NCBI GenBank assembly: GCA_037176725.1
Contig: JAZBRS010000054.1
Span: 11,798,001-11,862,000 of the forward strand
DNA from: Posidonia oceanica
Lineage: Eukaryota; Streptophyta; Magnoliopsida; Alismatales; Posidoniaceae
Direction: 5' to 3'
DNA: 64,000 bases
Positions 57,679 through 64,000 of the stretch are shown piece after piece; position 1 is the first letter of the stretch, and the number at the start of each line of letters is the position of its first letter. The position numbers and the translations under genes were made by a program. A model generated the notes under the pieces. It made no database searches. It had not been told where the DNA came from and saw only the letters and a list, made by a program, of their open reading frames with translations.

Positions 57679-58348
57679 ATACTAATTGGCAAAGGTAGAC
57701 TCAGCAGCGATGGACCACCACCTACCTCAGTTAATGGACAATTATTTCCAAGATCCCTCAATACCTCTTATGGAACTCAAAAGCATTTTTCCTTGAATGT
57801 TGGCAATGTAATATCCGAAAGTATCCATTATGACTATGGCAACCGATATGAAGCGGGTTTTGGAGCTTCAAATTTGGTTTTTGATAATGAATTACACAAT
57901 AAAGGTTTTCCTGGGGTCTCTGTCTCCACTTGGGCTCACTTTCTTCTGTCATCTCAATCACAGAGATCTTTCTTGTACACCAGAGAAGTTCCAGTGTCGG
58001 CTCAACCACTTCTTTTCCAAGATGGGAATGTGCAGTGCAGTAAAGAACCTTTTCTTGATAAGGCATCAGAAGTGGGGTTACAGGCTTCAACTAGCGTAGC
58101 TTCAAGTAGCTGTTACTCATCAAGAATGAACAGTGTCCAAGATCACCAGATGAGTCTTTTGGCTTCTTATTCAGATATTGCTGAGGATTTTGATATTCAA
58201 AGGTGTGGCAATTTTCAAGGTTCTCGTCTTATCAATACTAAGGATAAGTTATCTCATGAAGGTGGCCATACCAATAATTCGCTTCAGTTGTCATCTCTGC
58301 TACAGAATGCTGAAGAGCGTGGAAAGTCCATGCAAGTGAAGCAGGAAT
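57679..58348 (+). pseudogene. Host-gene exon fragment interrupted by a retroelement
   Basis: A frame is open from 57679 (after TGA 57676-57678) without a clear ATG. It runs GKGRLSSDGPPPTSVNGQLF...SLNVGNVISESIHYDYGNRYEAGFG and on through a Ser/Gln-rich region to KSMQVKQE at 58348, where a copia insertion begins. Across the insertion the frame resumes at 60122 for about 12 codons (SDSFKSLPNL) to a stop. No domain is recognisable; the low-complexity Ser-rich composition resembles a plant regulatory protein. Missing upstream exons may lie further left. Calling it a broken gene rather than a chance frame rests on its length and the continuity across the insertion. Confidence 0.55.
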
Positions 58349-58469
58349 TGTAGAATATTAAATTAATTGAATTTAAGTTGAACTTAATTAGATTCATGAT
58401 ATTTGATTAAATAATACTCATGTTAAGTCTATTATATTGCCATGATTAATAATGATTAAATGTCAAATA

Positions 58470-58740
58470 ATAAGTCAAAAGTTATAGGACCTTAAGAGGG
58501 AAAGTTTGGAGTGGTTAAAGGTTAATTAAGGTAGTTACTTACCTAATTATGACTTAGTCAAAGGTTAATTAAGGTAATTAATTACCTAGTTATGACTTGG
58601 TCAAATGTTAATTAAGGTAATTAATTATATTCTTATGACTTGGTTAAAGGTTAATTAAAGTAATTAATTACCTGATTATAACTTGATCAAAAGGTAATCA
58701 ATTATGACCTTACCTAGTTATGACTTGGTCAAAAGGCCTT
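58470..58740 (+). promoter_or_regulatory. U3 tandem repeats with W-box cores
   Basis: A unit of about 52 bases (TATGACTT(A/G)GTCAAAGG, TTAATTAAGGTAATTAATTACCTA) recurs four to five times. Minus-strand TTGAC(C/T) W-box cores occur at 58473, 58556, 58599 and 58727; two other units have lost the core. W-boxes bind WRKY factors in plants, so stress inducibility of this LTR is inferred. Confidence 0.65.
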
Positions 58741-58760
58741 CCAACGTTTGAAAATAAAAT

Positions 58761-58794
58761 CACGTGGAGCCAGTGTAGGAGGACGGTTATAAAA
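58761..58794 (+). promoter_or_regulatory. G-box and TATA box of the copia LTR
   Basis: CACGTG (58761-58766) lies 21 bases upstream of TATAAAA (58788-58794). Together with the W-box repeats this is a compact LTR promoter. Confidence 0.7.
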
Positions 58795-58911
58795 GGACGA
58801 GAGAGAGGAGGATGGTGATATGATTTTTTGATTATCTTCCCATTCTTCTGTTCTTCTTTGTTTTCCTCCTTTCTAATCTCTTCTCTACTGAAAGTTTGAC
58901 TTCACAGATCA

Positions 58912-59600
58912 TTGGTAGTTTGATGTATCTTACAAATTACATAATACCAGATATTTCATTTGTGATGTGCAAGTAAAGTAGATACAAACTGTCCAAATAG
59001 AACCCATTGAGAGGCTTTGGATAGAGTACTTAGGTACTTGAAGGGAACAATTTCTCTTGGGCTGCATTATGGAAAACATCCTTCTGTCCTAGAAGGGTTT
59101 AGTGATGCTAGCTGGATAGCCAAGAACTCTGGAAGTAATAGGATTTCAAGGTATGTATATACTTAAGTGGCGGCACTGTGGCCTGGAGGTCTATGAAACA
59201 GACTATTCTGTCTCAATCTACATTTGAGGCAGAGTTATGTGCTTTGAATGAAACTGGGATGGAAGCTAAATGATTGAAGGGACTTATATCTGATTTACCT
59301 ATGGTAAAGAAGCATCTTCTTGCAATTTCAATACATTGTGATAGCATGATAACAATTGCTAAAATAAAAGTTCCAAGTATAATCAAAAGCAAAGAAGACA
59401 CATTCAAGTCAGACTAAAGTCTGTAAGGGAACTTGTGTCTGATAGAATTATAGCTGTGAACTTTATTGGTACTAAAGATAACATAGCTGATCCTTTGACT
59501 AAGGGTCTAGCATTAGCCTTAGTTCAGAAATCTAGGCTGGGGATGGGATTGAAACCCACTAGGGATTCACAAGCAGCAGCAATACAACCTAACTAAGTGG
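58912..59600 (+). pseudogene. Copia RT end and RNase H remnant
   Basis: Translations in shifting frames give SLMYLTNYIIPDISF and VLRYLKGTISLGLHY, the end of the RT connection. These are followed by GFSDASWIAKNSGSNRISRYV, the TVAWRSMKQT-type site, FEAELCALNETGMEA, HCDSMITIA and finally VNFIGTKDNIADPLTKGLALA. Several stops and shifts break it. A purine tract (AAGTGGAGA, near 59596) follows. Confidence 0.88.
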
Positions 59601-60386
59601 AGATCTCACAAAGTAGGTTCAATGTGGTAGTAATAAGTTATTTTGTGAATCAACTAGAGAGAGAAGGATGGTGATATGATTTTCTGATGATCTTCTCATT
59701 CTTCTGTTCTTCTTTATTCGTTTCCTTTCTAATCTTTTTTCTACTGAAAGTCTGACTTCCTTGTGACAAACGTATTTTTTCTCTTTCACCTTCTACTATT
59801 CAAATCAACGTTGGCGACTGAGGTGTGGTCGAAGAGTAGACGAGGACACGGTACGTACTCTTCTACTGTGATCGATTTATCCTAGGAGAAAAAGTGTGGG
59901 AACCTTGCATACCGAATAGAAGGTCGCTATTTTCTCTAAGGCAAGTCCTTCGGACAACTCGATTAGATAAGATCTAATCTTATTTCTCTATTTTGTTTCT
60001 ATTCCTTGCATTGTTTGTTCATGTCTTTTCCTGGATCATATGGTATGACTGTAATTGACATGTTAATCAACTCAATCAATATGTTTATTCATATAGTTTC
60101 ACGTTTGGTTCCATCAGGAATCTGATTCATTCAAATCTCTTCCAAACTTATAGATGGAATGGTAACAAAGCTAAGTTGTGATACTGTAGTTTTGAAAGCT
60201 GCCTATCTCAAGTTATTAATCATACTTATTCTTTTCCAAGGAACTACGCTCACAGATATGTTCTTTGAGAAAGTTAAGGGTAGGTCTCAGCACGAAGGCA
60301 GTGAACTGAGTTGGGGGGCATGTCTTTACTCATATGAAATCTGAATAATCGTTTCTTTGAATTGATAAAAAATCGAACTTGCCTTA

Positions 60387-60545
60387 GGCATTGTTTGGAT
60401 ATGATTTTAGATGTAGAATCTTGATTTTGTCTATGCAAGTTGAGGTGGAATGGTTATAAGATTATGGGTGTAAAATCTAGAGAATATTGAATCTAATTTA
60501 AATATAGATTTTGACTGCTTTTGTTGTTCGAAATGACATGTTTAC
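60387..60545. mobile_element. MITE fragment related to 54680-54973
   Basis: It starts TTA-GGCATTGTTTGGAT like a Tourist terminus and contains AATGGTTATAAGATTATGGG as in the other copy. No right terminus was found. Confidence 0.5.
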
Positions 60546-60763
60546 TCTTATGAATTTAAATTTAGTTTAGACGATCACAAAATTCTCTCATTAGGTGATG
60601 ATAGTGATTTACGTGCAAATAGTATAATAATATTGGAATATTCTTGTAATATGATATATTCATAGTTATACAAAGAATCCATCTTAATATGATGTATTCT
60701 CTTAAAGGTCATTTCTTCTTCTTAACATAAATTCATGTATTCTCTTAATATGATGCTATTTGA

Positions 60764-60800
<37 letters not shown>

Positions 60801-60860
60801 AGCATTTCCCTTGCATCCTACCTTAAAATAAGAGTAAATGAGGACTAATCCTAGCCATAC
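60764..60860. repeat. (AT)n followed by GGGAGCATTTCCC and a MULE-like phrase
   Basis: The (AT)n tract ends in TATAGGGAGCATTTCCCTTG, containing the near-palindrome GGGAGCATTTCCC. Then AAGAGTAAATGAGGACTAAT-CCTAGCCAT follows. I have seen similar phrases next to plant Mutator-like termini; that link is from memory and weak. Confidence 0.4.
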
Positions 60861-61129
60861 ATTAATTCACTTGATGATCATGCAAAACAGCTACAACTAA
60901 AAAACCACCAAACCAAAACCATGTTTCAACATAATTCAAAAAATTAAAAAAAACACCTATTATCAACCTCCTTAAATAGAAATTGGCGGCATTAATTTAG
61001 GAAAAAAAATATGTGCACCGATTTCAAGGCATCTTCTCTCTCCCACTATACCCACTCTTACCATTTTGCCTAAACTGTTACTCCATCCGTCACAAAAAAC
61101 AGACGAAACCCTACTCTTCTCCTTTCTCC

Positions 61130-61290
61130 TGACTCCAGCGACGAACGACGATCTTCATCATTCGGCAAGGAACAACGATCTTCATCATTCGGCAAGGAAC
61201 GACGATCTGTAGAATTAGGCAACGATCGACGATCTGCAGCATTAGGCAACGATCGACGATCTGCAGCTTTCAGCAACGAAGGACGTTGCA
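61130..61290. repeat. 27-30-bp minisatellite, about five copies
   Basis: ACGACGATCT(T/G)(C/T)A and (G/T)GCAA(G/C)GA repeat with a period of 27-30 bases. On the minus strand this gives a DRRSLPN nonapeptide-like repeat, which I regard as a by-product. Confidence 0.8.
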
Positions 61291-61408
61291 CAATACGACG
61301 ATCTCCAGTTGCAAAAAAGAACGACGGCATCAATATCGGCGAGGCATCAGAAAAATCATTTTCTTGAGATATATCGGTCAAAAGAAAAAGGTAATAGAGT
61401 TTTTCCTC

Positions 61409-62115
61409 AGATCTCGTAGTGGAAATGTATTATAGAAAAGGAAGGGGAAATTTTTTTTTAGTTCCTTGTTAGTTCTCATTTTAGAACTTGAGTAAGCCAA
61501 AAAAAATGGGAATCCATACATATCATTCTAAGAAACTCTGTATTTACATGAAATAGTAAAAAACGACATGCAACCAGTATTACTAAATATAGTTTATCAT
61601 TGTATTTAGGAATATTTATGAGTTTGTCAAGACAGTTACAGTTATTTCTCAGATCTCGTAGTGGAAAATGTATTATAGAAAAGGAAGGGCAAATTTTTTT
61701 TGAGTTCATTCTTAGTTCTCATTTTCAAACTTGAGGAAGCCAAGAAAAATGGGAATCGATACATATCATTCTCAGAATCTCAGTACTTACATGAAGTAGT
61801 AAAAAACGACATGCAGCTAGTATTACTAAATATAGTTTATCATTGTATTTAGGAATATTTTTGAATTTGTCAAGACACTTGCAGTTTTTTCACAGATCTC
61901 GTAGTGGAAAGTGTATTATAGAAAAAGAAGGGCAAATTTTTTTTGAGTTCATTCTTAGTTCTCATTTTCGACCTTGAGGAACCCAAAAAAAAAGGGAATC
62001 CATACATATCATTCTTAGAATCTCAGTAGTTACACGAAATAGTAAAAAACGAAATGAAACCAGTATTACTAAATGTAGTTTATCATTGTAATTAGGAATT
62101 CTTAATTATTTATGT
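61409..62115. repeat. 242-bp tandem repeat, three copies
   Basis: CAGATCTCGTAGTGGAAA starts copies at about 61409, 61651 and 61894. Shared landmarks are GTATTATAGAAAAGGAAG, ACATATCATTCT, GTAAAAAACGACATGCA and GTTTATCATTGTATTTAGGA. The copies are roughly 90 percent alike. The array ends 70 bases before the ATG of the PMD-like gene at 62188. Confidence 0.9.
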
Positions 62116-62187
62116 TTCTATTTATATGATAATTTGAAAACATTCAATATCGTTGTTATTTAGCTTTTTTATTATTTTAAAGTAGGA

Positions 62188-63405
62188 ATGGACAACGAAA
62201 CATTCAATCTACGAATCACCCAAGAAATGGAAAAGGATAAACATGGTACTCCTTCTAGAATCACAAGGAGTATGATGAAGACAACAGTGGAAAATTTGAA
62301 AGGAAAAGACATTGCACAAGAATCACCAACAACAAGAGGTTAGATTAATAGAAAAAAAAGGATGTAGTTACATCAAAAGATAACGTCAATAGTTGACTAG
62401 AAAAAAAGAAAAAAGAAAAAAAGAGAACAGAAATATGCAAAGGAGCATGCATCCAAATTTGCACTAGAAGAAATTGATACAAAATGTTTGAACCCCAACA
62501 CTTTTTTTTTAAAAGTTTGTATTACTAGACAATAATCAATTAAATTTTAGTTTTACTAAACAATACACTAATTTATATATATCTATTGTTTGTAGATCAA
62601 CATAGGTGTGTGGCCCATTCTTATATAAAATTCATGAGAAGTGTGACCTTCAGTGATGAAGTAATCTACATGATCAAGAGTACATCATTTGGACACTTTT
62701 TTGACATGCCTCCATGTAAAGTGATAACAACTGATTTAGATGGACTTATATCACAGTATCACAGTGAAGGATTCTTCTACATCGGTGAAAGAAAGATCCA
62801 ATTCACAGTGTCTGACCTACAGTCCATCTTAAACATTCCAAATGGAGGAATAGACATCGAAGACATTCAAGTATCGCTGAACGATACCTCTGAACTTGAT
62901 CAACTCTTCAGACATCATCCTAGAATAAGAAGATGGGATATTGAGAGGAAATTGAAAGAAATTTGTGAAGGGAACTTTATTGTTAATGATGATGTAATAG
63001 TGAAACTATGGATTGCACATCGTTTATTATGCCAGATTCTGCTTTAGGAATTAGCCCTGTAATATTGAAGTGTATATATAATTTAGATACAATTCATAAT
63101 TTCAATTAAGCTACCTATTCCCACTCAATTTTGATAAGCAGTCTGGATAATCAAAGGTCGTACTGCTTGGGGTGTGCTTGGGTATTATTAGTAAGTACCA
63201 ATAAACTATATCCACATTTATACTATTTCTAAATTTCTTATTTCTAAACAGTTTACTGATACTAATCCTATTTACTATTTCAGGTATGGGCTTATGAGAA
63301 CAACAACTTATTGGCCCCACCAAATCCCAATGGAGAATATGTTTACAGGAAGTGGTCAAGGATCACATCCACAACAATCAACATTATACCTTCGAAGAGG
63401 AAGAA
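62188..63405 (+). pseudogene. Plant-mobile-domain/DUF1985-like gene, multi-exon, probably decayed
   Basis: Exon 1 (ATG 62188 to 62338, donor GTTAG) encodes MDNETFNLRITQ... with basic stretches. Its phase fits exon 2 (from 62596), which reads DQHRCVAHSYIKFMRS...STSFGHFFDMPPCKVITTDLDGLISQYHSEGFFYIGERKIQFTVSDLQSILNIPNGG. This is the F-G-H ... F ... T-V-D-L...I-L-x-I-P-G layout of PMD (aminotransferase-like) or DUF1985 proteins common in plant transposons. A stop at 63047 breaks the frame. Matching downstream pieces occur near 63135-63190 (SLDNQRSYCLGCAWVLL) and, after a CAG acceptor near 63282, VWAYENNNLLAPPNPNGEYVYRKWSR. It may extend past about 63405. Which of the two related families it belongs to is not settled. 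Confidence 0.6.
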
Positions 63406-63409
63406 AGTA

Positions 63410-64000
63410 ATAATAGTTTTAAATTTACATATTGAAGATCTTCATGTTAATCATAATAATATATAACAAAAATATTCATTGTACAGGAAGATGAAGAAAA
63501 TTGCAGAGGAGTAGGTCGTCAATTAAAGTTTCAAGAATCAAAATGGAAGGTATTTAAATTCCAACTTTTTAATCAATATTTCAGACATCTGCAAGATAGT
63601 ATTAGGATTCCTTGTAATAAATTTACATCTTACTAATAAATTTATAGTTATACTAATTACAGTTACTAATAAAATTACAGTATTAATAATTATAGTTACT
63701 AATAAAATTGCAGTATCACTAATTACAGTTATAATATATTTTTACTAAAAAAGAAAATTAGTAAACAACACTGCAAGAGTTAAATGTACCTGGAAGAAAA
63801 ATATTACTATGTTATGAAATGCTTTTAAAATAGTTATGCTGATTTTACCTGAATACTTTGTTTGTAGTGTACTTAAATGTATATTTGTTTAATGTTTAAC
63901 AACTGAAAACAGTGTTACTAATTACCCAAGAAATGGTACCAAAGGCAGTATATCACAAATAATAACTATTTACTTGAATACTAAAATAAAAACAGTGTTA
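63410..64000. other. AT-rich, possible further exons of the PMD-like gene
   Basis: A short exon-like piece (GAAGATGAAGAAAATTGCAG...) lies at about 63487-63550 between TACAG and GTATTT. Repeated CTAATTACAGTTA and ACTAATAAAATT words fill 63630-63740. Nothing firm can be called. Confidence 0.4.

Larger units (their letters stand above)
58349..60116 (+). mobile_element. Deleted Ty1/copia element, target duplication GGAAT
   Basis: The element begins TGTAGAATATT and ends TTCCATCA, with GGAAT on both sides (58344-58348 and 60117-60121). The 5' LTR is kept to about 58908. The 3' LTR keeps only the part from about 59655, which overlaps the 5' copy over GATGGTGATATGATTTT...CTACTGAAAGT. Between them remain only the end of RT and RNase H. 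Most of the internal region and part of the 3' LTR are deleted, leaving 1768 bp. It is inserted in the exon-like frame at 57679-58348. Confidence 0.88.

Noticed and set aside
61070..61381. 103-codon frame with a DRRSLPN repeat
   Set aside because: It is a minisatellite by-product without domain or context support.
1..64000. CRISPR arrays, bacterial operons, rRNA or tRNA genes
   Set aside because: No regular spacer arrays, ribosome-binding sites or tRNA box pairs were noticed; the genome is a plant one. A tRNA scan was not possible by eye at full sensitivity.

Overview
This is a plant nuclear genome window dominated by transposable elements. The evidence is spliced genes with GT/AG introns, several classes of plant transposon remnants, AT-rich intergenic DNA with microsatellites, and recognisable plant proteins. 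The two NDR1/HIN1-like genes are intronless and start very GC-rich, against an AT-rich background. That pattern is common in monocots and some early-diverging angiosperms, but I cannot fix the species.

Layout. Positions 1-4250 are non-coding, LTR-retrotransposon-like DNA holding a 30-bp minisatellite (about 1000-1650), a GGCGAC hairpin cluster and an LTR-type TATA box. Positions 4283-6800 carry a decayed PIF/Harbinger DNA transposon: a DDE transposase with one nonsense codon and a Myb/SANT-like ORF1. A 3.05-kb solo LTR with a 5-bp target duplication lies just downstream (7487-10536). Positions 10928-16496 are a structurally complete LTR element on the minus strand with gag but no pol, probably a non-autonomous Sirevirus relative. 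Positions 16997-21900 hold a GRF-type zinc-finger remnant, GA-rich repeats and a 2.47-kb terminal-inverted-repeat element. Positions 22300-30850 hold a minus-strand Ty1/copia polyprotein pseudogene, split in its reverse-transcriptase domain by a second solo LTR (24809-28073). That solo LTR is an opposite-strand relative of the one at 7487. Positions 30855-36080 contain two related hAT transposase pseudogenes, one interrupted by a Tourist-like MITE.

The right half is richer in host genes: two NDR1/HIN1-like (LEA-2 domain) genes at 37488 and 45903, a six-exon NTF2-like-fold gene at 48918-51969 reconstructed by splicing, and a minus-strand single-pass membrane protein at 55788-56462. A host-gene fragment at 57679-58348 is broken by a deleted copia element with a perfect 5-bp target duplication. 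Several small Tourist-like elements (TAA/TTA duplications) lie between the genes. The window ends with a tandem 242-bp repeat and a multi-exon plant-mobile-domain/DUF1985-like gene running off the right edge.

The genes do not form a pathway. The coherent story is nested transposition around a few host genes, with element ages ordered by who interrupts whom. I found no previously undescribed system that I can defend. The most useful leads are the pol-less gag element with palindromic CGGTAGACCG clusters, the paired long solo LTRs, W-box-bearing U3 repeats, a large fold-back inside an intron, and a possible alternative last exon of the NTF2-like gene.
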